A stretch of 64,000 nt of DNA from Dactylosporangium sp. AC04546 (GCF_022095675.1 NZ_JAHYSG010000045.1:27203-91202); one strand, 5' to 3'; shown: positions 6,604 through 15,882, counted from the first letter of the stretch. Made by a program: numbers and translations. Notes: generated by a model not told the origin, from the letters alone.

Positions 6604-9581
6604 ATCTCGGCGGGCACGTCTTTGCCGAGCGACCGGATCTCCGCGGCGAGGAGGTGCTCAAACGCCGGCACCTCGGCGTGGTCCAGCATTCGGACGCACT
6701 CCGACGCCTCACGCACCAGCCGCTCGACCACCCGGACGTCGCCGGCCCGGACGTAGGTCGCCGCCGTGATCCGCGCGACGATCGCCGGCGCGGGGTCGCT
6801 CAAATTCTCGAGCCGGCCGACGTAGGCCACGAGCACGTCGGCGACCGCTCGCGGCCCGAACAGCATCTGGTCGCGCTCCAGGTGCGCGAGCAGCGGGACC
6901 AGGACCCGGCCGGGAAGGTTGCCGAACGCAAACCGATAGGCGCCCAACAGCCCGTCCGACCTTGCGGCCGACCGCGGGGCGAGCATCACTTCCAGGAGCG
7001 CGCCGAGGGCCAGTCCCATCGCACGATCGTTGTGCCGGGGTCCGACGCTGGTGCCGACGTGTCGCCAGAACGGCGCCGCGCCCTCGGCGAGCACCCGCAG
7101 GAGGCCGGAGTCCCCGCGAAACGCGGCCTCCAGCAGCCACTGGCCCACGAGGCTCTGGGTGGGCACGTCGACGTCGACGTCGGCGTCCTGGTCCGCCCAG
7201 TAGAACACCTCAGGCAGCGCGATCGTGTCATCGGCGACGAGGTCCAGGACGATGTCGTCGACGGCCACCCTGGCCCGGAGCGTCAGGTACAGGCTGCGCC
7301 ACTCGTCCGCTGACAGCTGGCTCTCCCACAGCAGCGTGTGCGACCGCCACCCGGCAACCAGGTCGCTGACATACACGCCGCGCGGGCTGAGCATGACGAC
7401 CAGCAGCACCAGGTTCGCCGAGAACGCGGCGTGCCGGGCGGCCGCGGGGCGGCGAACCGGCTCGTAGTCCGACAGCGACCAGGTCGTCTGCGGGAAGGCC
7501 GCATGGCGCAGGAGGTCCAGGGCCAGACGGCGGCACCCGTCCCGGCGCTCGGCCGGAAGCTCCGCGAACAGCTCGGCGCAGAAGTCGAGGACCGGGCCGC
7601 GGGACGTCACGGCGGTGAAGGACAGGGATGCGTACAGGCGACCGGCGTCCAGCGGGCTCGGCGCCAGCCGACCGGCCTGGTACTCGCGGTCCTCTGCCAG
7701 CTCGGCCAGCCCCCGTACGATCGTGCGGGCCACCAGGAACTCACCGAAGGTGGCGTGCAGGAACTCGTAGGACTTCTCCGGGGCGCCGGTGTCGCGCCGG
7801 GCACGGGACTCGTGGATGAAGAAGAACCGGCCCACGAGCAGTTGCGCGGCCGTGAGAGGGCGGCCGGTCGCGCCGTCCCGCTGCGCCGGCCCGTCCAGCG
7901 CCAGCGCGGCGAGGTCACCGTCCAGCTGACGCTCGGTCACGACCTGGGCGCGGCGGTTGAACATCGACAGGGCGACGATCGCGAGGCGGCGGATCTCGCG
8001 TTCGACCGCCGCCGGCTCCCCGTCGTGCGCGGGCTGCTTGCGGAGTTCCCGGCGGGCGAAGTCGGCGAAGAGGCGCTCGTACAGCTCCGCGCCGGCCAGG
8101 CCGGCGGCGTCGCGCTGCAGGGCGTTGGCGCCGGCGTCGTACAGGGCGAGCATGAGCAGCAGGAGCGGCTGCCCGGCGAGGTCGCGGTAGCGCCGGGCGA
8201 CCTCCGTCGGCAGCGGGGTCAGCGAGCGGGCGCCGAGCCCTGCGAGATTGGCGGCCGACCACACGTCGAGCCACCGGCCGATCTGTTCGTCGTCGAACGG
8301 GTCGAGGCGCAGGACCACGCTGCCGGCCGGGACTCGGGCGCGGTCGGCGACCACGATGCGCGAGGTGACCACGACCACGACCGGCCGGCCCAGCTCGGCC
8401 TCCCGCTGCTGGAACGCGCGGATCTCCTCCAGGTAGTCGGCGCGGTTCACGCCGGTGGCCTGGAGCAGCTCGTCGAAGCCGTCGAGCAGCACGACCGGCA
8501 GGGCGCCGTCGCTGGACCGCACCAGTCGGGGCCAGCTGACGCGTTCGCCGGTCGCGCGGTGCACGGCGTGCTCGACCTGCTCCTGTACCGCGGCGTCGGC
8601 GGCGACCGTCCGCAGTTCGACGCGCACCGGCAGGAAGTCGGGCGCCGGCAGCCGGGCGGCGAGAATGCGGCTCAGCAGCGACTTGCCGGACCCCGGCTGG
8701 CCCAGCACGAGCAGCGGCGTTTCGGTTGCCTCCGACCCGGTCAGGTACCCGGCGAGGAACGCCTGGATGTCGGCGACGTCCACGGCGGAGGCCCACCACT
8801 GCTCGGCCGCGACCGAGGAGCCGTCGGTGACCCGCCGCACCCGGCAGCGCGGGTTGACGTACAGCGCCTCCAGGGTCGGCATCGTCACGCCGCCGGGAAG
8901 GTCACCGACCTCGACGATCGGCCGGCCCAGGTCGGCCCGGTACCGGCGGGCGAGGTCGGCCCGGCCCGAGTCCGGACCGGCCAGGCGCCGCAGCAGCTCG
9001 CCCAGGCCGGCAAGACTGGTGTCCAGCTCGCCGATCCGATCGGTGGTGCCGGCGCCCCACACGGCGAACTCGGGGATCTCCGCGGCCAGCCGCCGGTACG
9101 TGTCCCGGTACCGCGCGACGGCGGACCCGGCGATGCCGCGAATGGACGTGACGTCGAGGATGCCGTAGAAGGACATCAGCGCGTCGAGCACCGCCTCGAA
9201 CGGCACAGCCGCCGACGGCAGCGGGACCTCGAGGTCCAGGAGCACCATCGAGAAGACGCCTTCGAATCCGTCGGCGGCCCGTCCGCCACGACGCCGGCCC
9301 ACGTCTCCGCCGGCGATCCTCGCGAGGACCGCTTCGAGGTATGCCGTGACGACCAGGACGGTGTGGCCGGCCACCAGGCGCCTGGTGCGCTCGAACCGGT
9401 TCAGGCCGGTCAGGCCGGCGCCGAGCCCGCGCAGCACACCGTTGCCCCACCGTGCGCTTTCGTCGAACGGTGCGGCGAACTCGACGCGGTCCAGACGATC
9501 GATCAGGGCGCTGCCGCTCGCGTCGAGCAGACGGACGGCGTCGGGATAGGTCGGTCCGGTGCGGATCGGCGGATACGACAC
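6534..9581 (-). CDS. NACHT domain NTPase, possible defence protein
   Basis: A 1015-residue STAND-type NTPase. The Walker A motif GQPGSGKS lies at residues 294-301, the Walker B VVLLDGFDE at 363-371, a sensor-like VVVVTSR at about 402-408, and the helical/winged-helix region includes GQPLLLLMLAL (470-480) and FLHATFGEFLVAR (607-619), a conserved NACHT feature. Residues 1-285 form an unassigned, mostly helical N-terminal region; residues 650-1015 are a helix-rich C-terminal sensor-like region without obvious leucine-rich or WD repeats. Related bacterial NACHT proteins are antiphage NLR-like sensors, so a defence role is inference only. It starts with GTG and overlaps the XRE gene convergently. 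Confidence 0.9.
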   Translation of the reverse strand: MSYPPIRTGPTYPDAVRLLDASGSALIDRLDRVEFAAPFDESARWGNGVLRGLGAGLTGLNRFERTRRLVAGHTVLVVTAYLEAVLARIAGGDVGRRRGGRAADGFEGVFSMVLLDLEVPLPSAAVPFEAVLDALMSFYGILDVTSIRGIAGSAVARYRDTYRRLAAEIPEFAVWGAGTTDRIGELDTSLAGLGELLRRLAGPDSGRADLARRYRADLGRPIVEVGDLPGGVTMPTLEALYVNPRCRVRRVTDGSSVAAEQWWASAVDVADIQAFLAGYLTGSEATETPLLVLGQPGSGKSLLSRILAARLPAPDFLPVRVELRTVAADAAVQEQVEHAVHRATGERVSWPRLVRSSDGALPVVLLDGFDELLQATGVNRADYLEEIRAFQQREAELGRPVVVVVTSRIVVADRARVPAGSVVLRLDPFDDEQIGRWLDVWSAANLAGLGARSLTPLPTEVARRYRDLAGQPLLLLMLALYDAGANALQRDAAGLAGAELYERLFADFARRELRKQPAHDGEPAAVEREIRRLAIVALSMFNRRAQVVTERQLDGDLAALALDGPAQRDGATGRPLTAAQLLVGRFFFIHESRARRDTGAPEKSYEFLHATFGEFLVARTIVRGLAELAEDREYQAGRLAPSPLDAGRLYASLSFTAVTSRGPVLDFCAELFAELPAERRDGCRRLALDLLRHAAFPQTTWSLSDYEPVRRPAAARHAAFSANLVLLVVMLSPRGVYVSDLVAGWRSHTLLWESQLSADEWRSLYLTLRARVAVDDIVLDLVADDTIALPEVFYWADQDADVDVDVPTQSLVGQWLLEAAFRGDSGLLRVLAEGAAPFWRHVGTSVGPRHNDRAMGLALGALLEVMLAPRSAARSDGLLGAYRFAFGNLPGRVLVPLLAHLERDQMLFGPRAVADVLVAYVGRLENLSDPAPAIVARITAATYVRAGDVRVVERLVREASECVRMLDHAEVPAFEHLLAAEIRSLGKDVPAEIYELAASEPSRFSNREDSEPGSA

Positions 9582-9629
9582 AGCATCCGACGGTATGCGG
9601 GACCGGCGCGGACTGGGTCACACCAACGG

Positions 9630-10373
9630 TCAGGACCTCGGGCGGTTGAGGTGGGTGGCCAGGGTGCCGTCGTCGCGGCGGCGGTGCCACAGTGTGGCGA
9701 CCCGGTCGTCGAACTGCGGGCCCAGGCGGGAGAGGCGGTCGTGCACGGCGGCCTGGAGCTGCTCCTTCGTCAGGCGGTACGTGTCGGGCGGGACCGCGCG
9801 CGCCGCCCGCGTGGCGGTGGCCACGGCCTCGTCGAGCAGCGACTCCGGCGGGACCACCGTGTCGACGAACGGGGCGAGATCGGCCTCGAACGTGTCGCCG
9901 GTCATGATCTCCTCGTACGAGCCGACCGCGTGCCGGACGATTTCCATGGCGGCCGGTGGGAACGGGACGCCGACCAGGAGCTCGGTCACGCCGATGCGTG
10001 CGTCGCCGGCGGCCATCAGGCGGTGGTCGCAGGCGCAGACCAGCACGGCGCCGCCGGCGATCGCGTGGCCGTTGACCGCCGCCACGACCGGCTTGCCCGT
10101 GGTGAAGACCGCCAGGAAGGCGCGGGTCAGGGCCGGGAGGAGGGCGTCGACGTACTCCGGCGGGCCGTCGATGACGCGGCGCAGGTCGACGCCGGCCGAG
10201 AAGGAGCGCCCGGCACCGGTCAGCACGACCGCCCGGGCGTCGCCCGCATCGAGGGCGGTGAAGGTGTCGGTGATCGCGTCCAGAAGTTCGAGGTCGAGGG
10301 CGTTGACCTTGCCGTGCGCGAGGCGAACCACGGCGACGTCGCCGGCTTCGGTGAGTTCGATCACGCCCGTCAC
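9630..10373 (-). CDS. Enoyl-CoA hydratase/isomerase family protein
   Basis: A 247-residue crotonase-fold protein. The CoA-binding and oxyanion-hole segments are visible (GAGRSFSAGVDLRR for the first, NGHAIAGGAVLVCACDHRL for the second). The usual catalytic glutamate region reads GVTELLVGVPFPPAAMEIVR, retaining an acidic residue. Probable reaction: hydration or isomerisation of an enoyl-CoA; the substrate cannot be read from the sequence. It stands alone, divergent from an MFS exporter with 33 bases between starts, so shared regulation is possible but not evident. Confidence 0.9.
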   Translation of the reverse strand: MTGVIELTEAGDVAVVRLAHGKVNALDLELLDAITDTFTALDAGDARAVVLTGAGRSFSAGVDLRRVIDGPPEYVDALLPALTRAFLAVFTTGKPVVAAVNGHAIAGGAVLVCACDHRLMAAGDARIGVTELLVGVPFPPAAMEIVRHAVGSYEEIMTGDTFEADLAPFVDTVVPPESLLDEAVATATRAARAVPPDTYRLTKEQLQAAVHDRLSRLGPQFDDRVATLWHRRRDDGTLATHLNRPRS

Positions 10374-10406
10374 CCTACCCCTGACCTGCCGGTATGGTAG
10401 GCACCC

Positions 10407-11600
10407 GTGCTCACCGCGACCAAGATCGAGCAGCGGCCGCTGTCACTCGTCCCGCTCGGCGTCATGTTCTTCTTCGTCGGGCTGTCCGCGGCGGTCGTCG
10501 GGCCGTTCCTGTCGCTGTTCCTGAGCACGGCCGTGCACGCCGGCCCGGCGTTCGTCGCGGCGTTCCTGATCATCGGCCCGGTCAGCTCGGTGGTGTCGTC
10601 GACGGTCATCGGGCGGCTGTCGGACAAGCGGGCGATCCGGCGGCGGCTGCTGCTCATCGCGGCGGCGGCCGGCTGCACCGGCTCGGTGGTGACGGCGTTC
10701 GTCCGCGACTACTGGGTGCTCGTAGCGGTGGCCGTCACGCTCACCGCGGTCAGCGGTTCGCTGTTCCCGCAGTCGTTCGCCTACGCCCGCGAGGTGCTCC
10801 AGCAGAACGGCTCCACCCGCGCGGCCATGGCGATCAGCACGCTGCGGATGCTGTTCTCGATCGCCTGGGTGGCGGGCCCTCCGGTGGCGGCGGTGCTGCT
10901 CGAGGTCGGCAGTTTCCGGATGTTGTACCTCACCGCCGCGGCGATGTACGTGCTCGCCGGCGCGGTCGCGTTGGTCTGGCTGAAGGAGACGGGGCCGCCG
11001 CCCGGCCACCCGGACGCGGAGCGGCCCGCGCCGCTGCCGTCGGCGTCGCGCTTCACGGTGCTGCGCGTGGTCGCGGCGCTGACCGTCCTGCAGAGCGCGG
11101 GCGTGCTGGGCGTCCAGGCCATGTCACTGTTCGTCGGCCACGTCCTGCACGCCGACGTCAGCAACGCCGGCCTCATCCTGGGCTGGTGCGCCGCCCTGGA
11201 GATCCCGTTGATGCTCGCCTTCGGGGCCCTGTCGGCGAAGTGGGCCCTGCGCAACCTGATGGCCGTCGGCGCGGTGCTCGGCGCCGTCTACTACGCGCTG
11301 GTGACGGGCTCGTCGAGCACCTGGCAGGTGATGGCCCTGCAGCTGCTCAACGCGTGCTTCATCGCCGCGGTGGGCGGCCTGGGCATCTCCTACGTCCAGG
11401 AGCTCCTCCCGTCCCAACCGGGCCGCGCGGCGACCCTGGCCGGCAACGTGTTCCCGGTGGGGTCGATCCTGGCCGGCCCGCTGCTGGGCGTGGCCCAGCA
11501 CCTCGGCTACCGCTGGGCATACGGCTTCGGCGCCGCCCTGTGCGCCGCCGGCCTGATCCTCCTGCTGACCACGCGCAGCCCGCGCACCGCGTCGGCCTGA
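10407..11600 (+). CDS. MFS transporter, sugar efflux (SetA/B)-like
   Basis: A 397-residue integral membrane protein with about twelve hydrophobic segments. The loop motif GRLSDKRAIRRRLL after the second helix is the MFS A-type motif, and the overall pattern (LSLFLSTAVHAGPAFVAAF, LFPQSFAYAREVL, GLGISYVQELLPSQPGRAAT) resembles the SET sugar-efflux family. It starts with GTG; TATGGT about 10 bases upstream could serve as a -10 element of a leaderless transcript. Substrate is uncertain (sugars or a drug). Its stop lies 22 bases from the convergent expansin gene. Confidence 0.88.
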   Translation: MLTATKIEQRPLSLVPLGVMFFFVGLSAAVVGPFLSLFLSTAVHAGPAFVAAFLIIGPVSSVVSSTVIGRLSDKRAIRRRLLLIAAAAGCTGSVVTAFVRDYWVLVAVAVTLTAVSGSLFPQSFAYAREVLQQNGSTRAAMAISTLRMLFSIAWVAGPPVAAVLLEVGSFRMLYLTAAAMYVLAGAVALVWLKETGPPPGHPDAERPAPLPSASRFTVLRVVAALTVLQSAGVLGVQAMSLFVGHVLHADVSNAGLILGWCAALEIPLMLAFGALSAKWALRNLMAVGAVLGAVYYALVTGSSSTWQVMALQLLNACFIAAVGGLGISYVQELLPSQPGRAATLAGNVFPVGSILAGPLLGVAQHLGYRWAYGFGAALCAAGLILLLTTRSPRTASA

Positions 11601-11622
11601 CCGCCGGGCAGGCGACCCCGCT

Positions 11623-12429
11623 TCAGCAGGTCGACGACGCCGAGGGCAGCGCCGAGACGACGCCCGCCGGGACGGTCGACGCCGTCGGCGACGGCTCGGC
11701 CGAGGGCGACGCCGACGGGGATGGCGACGCCTCCGGGCCGTACAGGGCGACCTGCGTCTGCTGGAAGTCCGACGAGCCGGAGGTCAGGCCGGGGACGACC
11801 GCCTGGTGGCCGTGCACGTCGGTGATCCGCAGCGTCACCGGCGCCGCGACCTGGCCGGACGGGCCCGTCCACACGTTGTCGCTGCCGCGCTGCAGCGGGG
11901 TCCAGCCGGCCGGGGTCTGCAGCTCGACCGACGCCAGGGGGTTGCCGTGGTTGTCGACGACGGCCGTGAGCGACGAGCGGGACGTGCCGCCCTTGAGCTT
12001 GACGCGTAAGGGGGCGGTCAGGGCCGGGTCGCGGGCCGTGTCGTAGGTGATCGGGATGATGCCGGCGCTCAGGGCACCGATGCGGGCGAAGGCCGCCTTG
12101 CTCAGGTCGATCTTGCCGCGGGGGCACGACGGGCACTGGTCGACGACCTGGACCTGCACGGTGGTGCCGTTGGGGCCGGTCACGCTGAGATACGACCCGC
12201 AGGCGGCGCCGCCCGCATACTCGGCCGGGCCGATCGCCACGTAGGAGTCCGTCGACGGGGCGCCGAGGTTGCACATGCCGTTGCGGTTGGTGCTGTAGTA
12301 GGACGCCTTGCCGCTGATCGGGGCCGCGCAGGCCGCGTTGCCGCCGACCTGCGTCACGATGACGACGGTCAGCACGGCGGCGAGCAGCACGCCGGCGGAG
12401 GGGACAGCCCAGCGGAGATGGCGACGCAT
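11623..12429 (-). CDS. Secreted expansin-like protein
   Basis: A 268-residue exported protein. An N-terminal signal/anchor (LRWAVPSAGVLLAAVLTVVI) is followed by a double-psi beta-barrel domain with expansin features: GKASYYSTNRNGMCNLG, then YVAIGPAEY, CGSYLSV, VQVVDQCPSCPRGKIDLS and the catalytic-type aspartate. The second domain (about residues 150-225) resembles the expansin carbohydrate-binding beta-sandwich. The tail is a low-complexity Ser/Pro/Ala stretch ending in Cys. Bacterial expansins loosen cellulose or peptidoglycan non-hydrolytically at the cell surface or outside. No operon partner. Confidence 0.88.
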   Translation of the reverse strand: MRRHLRWAVPSAGVLLAAVLTVVIVTQVGGNAACAAPISGKASYYSTNRNGMCNLGAPSTDSYVAIGPAEYAGGAACGSYLSVTGPNGTTVQVQVVDQCPSCPRGKIDLSKAAFARIGALSAGIIPITYDTARDPALTAPLRVKLKGGTSRSSLTAVVDNHGNPLASVELQTPAGWTPLQRGSDNVWTGPSGQVAAPVTLRITDVHGHQAVVPGLTSGSSDFQQTQVALYGPEASPSPSASPSAEPSPTASTVPAGVVSALPSASSTC

Positions 12430-12519
12430 GACGGCATCCTAGGCGGGAGGACCGACAGAACCGTGCGCACGGTTTGGCGGCGCCCGGATTGCCGGAATCG
12501 CCGGGCGCCGCACCCGCGG

Positions 12520-12825
12520 TCAGGGCGCCGGGTCAGCCAGCGGCCAGCCGCCCGCCGCCAGCCGGGCCGAGACGCGGGCCACGTCCTCGTCCGACGGCTG
12601 CTGCAGTACCGCATCATTGATCATCTGCTCGATGTGCTCGACGGTGATCGGCTCGGCCGTGAGGATCGACCGGTCGGCGAGTGCCTGCGCGATGCTGTGC
12701 ACCTCGACGTCCGTGAGCTTGCGGCGCAGCAACCCGAAGAGGGCCACGTAGTCCTGGCGCGGCACGCCGGCCGGGTACCCGGCGCGCAGCCAGTCCACGA
12801 CGCGGGTCAGGAAACTGGGTTCCAC
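12520..12825 (-). CDS. DUF3349 protein, last gene of phosphate-transport operon
   Basis: A 101-residue protein of the DUF3349 family (MEPSFLTRVVDWLRAGYPAG, then VPRQDYVALFGLLRRKL and LTDVEVHSIAQAL), a small helical fold of unknown function. It follows the small membrane protein by 7 bases on the same strand, and the PiT transporter lies one gene further upstream. The same three-gene order is known around mycobacterial pitA (Rv0545c-Rv0543c), which supports a shared role in phosphate uptake or its control, though the biochemical function is not known. Confidence 0.85.
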   Translation of the reverse strand: MEPSFLTRVVDWLRAGYPAGVPRQDYVALFGLLRRKLTDVEVHSIAQALADRSILTAEPITVEHIEQMINDAVLQQPSDEDVARVSARLAAGGWPLADPAP

Positions 12826-12832
12826 GAGCGCC

Positions 12833-13120
12833 TCACTTGTCCGCGATGGTCGGGAAGATGTGCTCGAAGCTCAGCGTCTTGCCGAGGCCGGACGCCACGA
12901 TGTACGTGATGCCCAGGGCGACACCGAGCAACACCACGGCGAAGCACAGCCAGCCGATCACCGTCCCGGCCGGCCGGGCCGGACGATCACCCACGGCCCC
13001 CGCACCGTAGGCCAGCGAGCGCACGCCGAGCGCGAACAGCGTCGGCAGGCCGGCACCCACGACCAGGCTGACGACCAGCACCTTCCAGACCTCTTGCAGT
13101 GCGAATCCGACATTGTGCAT
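12833..13120 (-). CDS. Small membrane protein of the PiT operon
   Basis: A 95-residue protein starting MHNVGFALQEVWKVL with two predicted transmembrane helices (about residues 12-35 and 53-77) joined by a short basic loop. The ATG at 13120 follows the PiT stop codon by only 14 bases, so it is co-transcribed with the transporter and the DUF3349 gene. It occupies the position of mycobacterial Rv0544c next to pitA. Probably an accessory of the phosphate transporter; no enzymatic motif is visible. Confidence 0.8.
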   Translation of the reverse strand: MHNVGFALQEVWKVLVVSLVVGAGLPTLFALGVRSLAYGAGAVGDRPARPAGTVIGWLCFAVVLLGVALGITYIVASGLGKTLSFEHIFPTIADK

Positions 13121-13134
13121 ACGAGCCGTCCTTC

Positions 13135-14325
13135 TCAACGAGCCATGCCGGCCCAGTCTTCGTTGACGTTGGTGTGGTCGACCGGCTGGCGGCGCGAGCG
13201 CAGGTACATGTACCCGGCCAGCAGCAGCATGACGACGAAGTCGACGAGCGCCCCGGCCAGCCCGCCGATGACGTGCGCCAGCCCCCACATGACGGCGCCG
13301 ACGAGCGCCGCCGCGGGCAGCGTGGTCAGCCAGGCGAGCACCATGCGGCCGGCGACCGCCCAGCGCACCAGCGCGCCCCGTTTGCCGACGCCGGTGCCGA
13401 GGATCGAGCCGGTGGCCACGTGCGTCGTCGAGAGCGCGAACCCGAGATGGCTGGAGACGAGGATGACGGCGGCGGAGCCGGACTCGGCCGCCATGCCCTG
13501 CGGCGGGGCGATCTCGACGAGACCCTTGCCCACGGTCCGGATGATGCGCCAGCCGCCGAGATAGGTGCCGAGCGCGATGGCGAGCGCGCAGGCGGCCTTC
13601 ACCCAGAACGGGATGCTCTTGGTGTCGGTCCAGTCGCCGGTGGCGATCAGGGCGAGGGTGATCACGCCCATGGTCTTCTGGGCATCGTTGGTACCGTGGG
13701 CCAGCGACACCAGCGACGCGCTGCCGATCTGGCCCCAGCGGAAGCCGTTGTCCGTGAACCGCTGGGCCACGCCCACGGTGACGTGGTAGATGAGCCACGT
13801 GCCGGTCGCGGCGACGATGCCGGCGATGATCGGCGACATGAACGCCGGCAGGAGGACCTTGCCGACGAGGCCGTCGAGCCCGGTGCCGGTGCCGTTCCAG
13901 TTGACGCCGGACCACCCCAGCCCGGCGATGGTCGCGCCGACCAGGCCGCCGAAGAGGGCGTGCGACGAGCTCGAGGGCAGGCCGAGCAGCCAGGTCAGCA
14001 GGTTCCAGACGATGCCGCCGACGAGCCCGGCGAGGATGATGAGCAGCAGGTCGAAGCCGCCGTTGCCCAGCAGCTCCTCCTTGGGTGTCCCGTTCGAGTT
14101 CTGGATCTTCACCACCGCGTTGGTCACGGTCAGCGCGACCTCGACGGAGAGGAACGCACCGACGAGGTTCAGGACGCCGGACAGCAGCACGGCGACCCTC
14201 GGCCGCAGCGCACGGGTCGCGATGGAGGTGGCCATCGCGTTCGCGGTGTCGTGGAACCCGTTCGTGAAGTCGAACCCGAGCGCCGTCACGATCACCAAGA
14301 CCAAGATCACGGTGGTCTCTGTCAC
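13135..14325 (-). CDS. pitA: Low-affinity inorganic phosphate transporter (PiT family)
   Basis: A 396-residue integral membrane phosphate transporter. Both PiT signature repeats are present: GFDFTNGFHDTANAMATSIA near the N-terminus and SLVSLAHGTNDAQKTMGVI in the second half, plus LPSSSSHALFGGLVGA and LSTTHVATGSILG. About ten hydrophobic helices. GTG at 14325 is used as start; TTG at 14328 is an alternative one codon upstream. It is the first gene of a three-gene operon with the small membrane protein and DUF3349. Three 11-base repeats 51-83 bases upstream resemble a PHO box. Confidence 0.93.
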   Translation of the reverse strand: MTETTVILVLVIVTALGFDFTNGFHDTANAMATSIATRALRPRVAVLLSGVLNLVGAFLSVEVALTVTNAVVKIQNSNGTPKEELLGNGGFDLLLIILAGLVGGIVWNLLTWLLGLPSSSSHALFGGLVGATIAGLGWSGVNWNGTGTGLDGLVGKVLLPAFMSPIIAGIVAATGTWLIYHVTVGVAQRFTDNGFRWGQIGSASLVSLAHGTNDAQKTMGVITLALIATGDWTDTKSIPFWVKAACALAIALGTYLGGWRIIRTVGKGLVEIAPPQGMAAESGSAAVILVSSHLGFALSTTHVATGSILGTGVGKRGALVRWAVAGRMVLAWLTTLPAAALVGAVMWGLAHVIGGLAGALVDFVVMLLLAGYMYLRSRRQPVDHTNVNEDWAGMAR

Positions 14326-14328
14326 CAA

Positions 14329-14685
14329 CCGATCGTCACGCGAAACCGTCGGAGGCGAAGATCGGAGCCGGAACTGTTTCCCTGCGGTTTCCCCGCCGTT
14401 CAGACCGCCTGTCCCGGCACGGGACCAGCTACAACGCAGCGCGTGGGCGAGCCGATCCGGTCCGCCGGCTCCGGTGCCACGACCACCTCGGCGATCCTGC
14501 TCCCGGGTGATACGGAGGAGGCGTTCCGGGCCGCCGGGGTCAAAGCAAAGCGCGGCCCCGTCACTCGTCGCGGGTGAGCCGCTGCCCGCCGGGACGCCGC
14601 CGCGAGGCTGGTGGGGTGAGCCCTACCACCAAGTCACCGGCAGACCGGATCGATGGCGGTCACGCCACGCCATAGCGTGCGGTAC
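14329..14685. other. Intergenic region between divergent pitA and lipase genes
   Basis: About 357 bases separate the two divergent starts. Apart from the candidate PHO box near the pitA end, the stretch contains a 44-codon GTG-started frame (14443-14577, + strand) without a recognisable domain or ribosome binding site, and no clear hairpin. It probably holds both promoters. Confidence 0.5.
14376..14408. promoter_or_regulatory. Candidate PhoP (PHO) box upstream of pitA
   Basis: Three adjacent 11-base direct repeats, GTTTCCCTGCG, GTTTCCCCGCC and GTTCAGACCGC, lie 51-83 bases upstream of the pitA start. Actinomycete PHO boxes are tandem 11-base units beginning GTTCA, so spacing and unit starts fit, though only the third matches the core exactly and the units read in the sense opposite to pitA. 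Function is inferred. Confidence 0.45.
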
Positions 14686-15882
14686 ATGAGAAATCTCAAG
14701 CGCATCGTCCTCTGTGGACTGTTGCTCGCGGGCGGGCTCGGGCTGAGCGCCGCCGGTGGGAGCGGCGCCGCGGCCGCGCGGGAGGGCCGTGGTGACGTGG
14801 TGGCCGTGCAGCGGCTGCGTCCCCTCGACACCGCCGACGCGGCGCGGGCCGAGCTCGCCCGGGCCGAGTTCGACACCGGCGCCGCACGGTTCGGCGTCGA
14901 CATGTACCAGGTCGTGTACCGCACGGTCGACCCCGTCGGGAGGCCGACCGTCGCCAGCGGGCTGCTCGCGCTGCCCCGCTCGGGCGAGCGGCAGCTGCGG
15001 GTCGTGTCGTACACGCACGGCACCGAGCTCAACCGCACCGACGCGCCGTCGATGTGGCGCGACGGCTGGTCGGTGGGGCCCGCCATCACCTACGCCTCGG
15101 CCGGGTTCGCGGCCGTGGCACCCGACTACCTGGGCATGGGCCTCGGCCCGGGCCCGCACCCGTACCTGCACCTGCCGTCGGAGACGACCGCCTCGGTGGA
15201 CATGCTGCGCGCGGCCCGCACGGTCGCGGCGGAGCAGGGCCGCACGCTGCGGCGCGAGGTGTACGTCACCGGCTTCTCCCAGGGCGCCAGCGCGGCGACG
15301 GCGCTGGGCAAGGCGCTGCTGTCCGGCGCCGACCCGTGGTTCCGGCTCGGTGCCCTGGCGCCGATCTCGGGCGCCTACGACCTGCGGGGGGTCGAACTGC
15401 ACGCCCTGCTCACCACGGTGCCGTGGCCGTACGACGTCGGCTACCTCGGCTACCTGCTGGTCGCCTGGAACCGCCTGCACGACCTGCCGGGCTTCTTCGA
15501 CCCCGGCTACGCCGGCCGTGTGGACGCCCTCTACGACGGCGTGCACACCGGCGACGACCTGGTCCAGACCCTGCCCCAGTCGCCGGCCGAGCTGCTGTCG
15601 GAGGAGGGCCTGGCCCAGCTGGAGGCGCCGACGGGCCGGTTCGCCGAGGCCCTCGCCGAGCACGACGCCTCCTGCACCGGGCACCGGTTCGCCGTGCCGA
15701 CGCGGTTGTTCGCGGCGCGCACCGACGAGCAGGTGCCGGTGACGAACTCGGAGCACTGTGCGGCGGTACTGCGGGCGCCGGTCGTCGACACCGGAACCCT
15801 GCAGTACCAGGGATCGGTGCATCTCGGCTCGAACATCGCCGGCACCGCCCAGGCGGTGCGCTGGTTCGCGCAGCTCGGCTGA
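14686..15882 (+). CDS. Secreted lipase-like alpha/beta hydrolase
   Basis: A 398-residue exported protein: signal peptide at residues 1-31 (RIVLCGLLLAGGLGLSAA core), then an alpha/beta-hydrolase fold of the secretory lipase type. Visible elements are VVSYTHGTELN (oxyanion-hole strand), DYLGMGLGPGPHPY, the nucleophile elbow VTGFSQGASA (Ser198), and a candidate acid region FAARTDEQVP followed by a late histidine (SVHLGSN). It likely cleaves esters of lipids or polyesters outside the cell. The ATG at 14686 (MRNLKRI) gives a proper signal peptide; an earlier in-frame start would add 11 residues ahead of it. It stands alone. Confidence 0.88.
   Translation: MRNLKRIVLCGLLLAGGLGLSAAGGSGAAAAREGRGDVVAVQRLRPLDTADAARAELARAEFDTGAARFGVDMYQVVYRTVDPVGRPTVASGLLALPRSGERQLRVVSYTHGTELNRTDAPSMWRDGWSVGPAITYASAGFAAVAPDYLGMGLGPGPHPYLHLPSETTASVDMLRAARTVAAEQGRTLRREVYVTGFSQGASAATALGKALLSGADPWFRLGALAPISGAYDLRGVELHALLTTVPWPYDVGYLGYLLVAWNRLHDLPGFFDPGYAGRVDALYDGVHTGDDLVQTLPQSPAELLSEEGLAQLEAPTGRFAEALAEHDASCTGHRFAVPTRLFAARTDEQVPVTNSEHCAAVLRAPVVDTGTLQYQGSVHLGSNIAGTAQAVRWFAQLG

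Noticed and set aside
7338..10400. 1020-residue plus-strand frame opposite the NACHT gene
   Set aside because: No domain, biased composition; antisense artefact.
14443..14577. 44-residue GTG-started frame between pitA and the lipase
   Set aside because: No ribosome binding site or recognised domain; composition alone does not support a gene.
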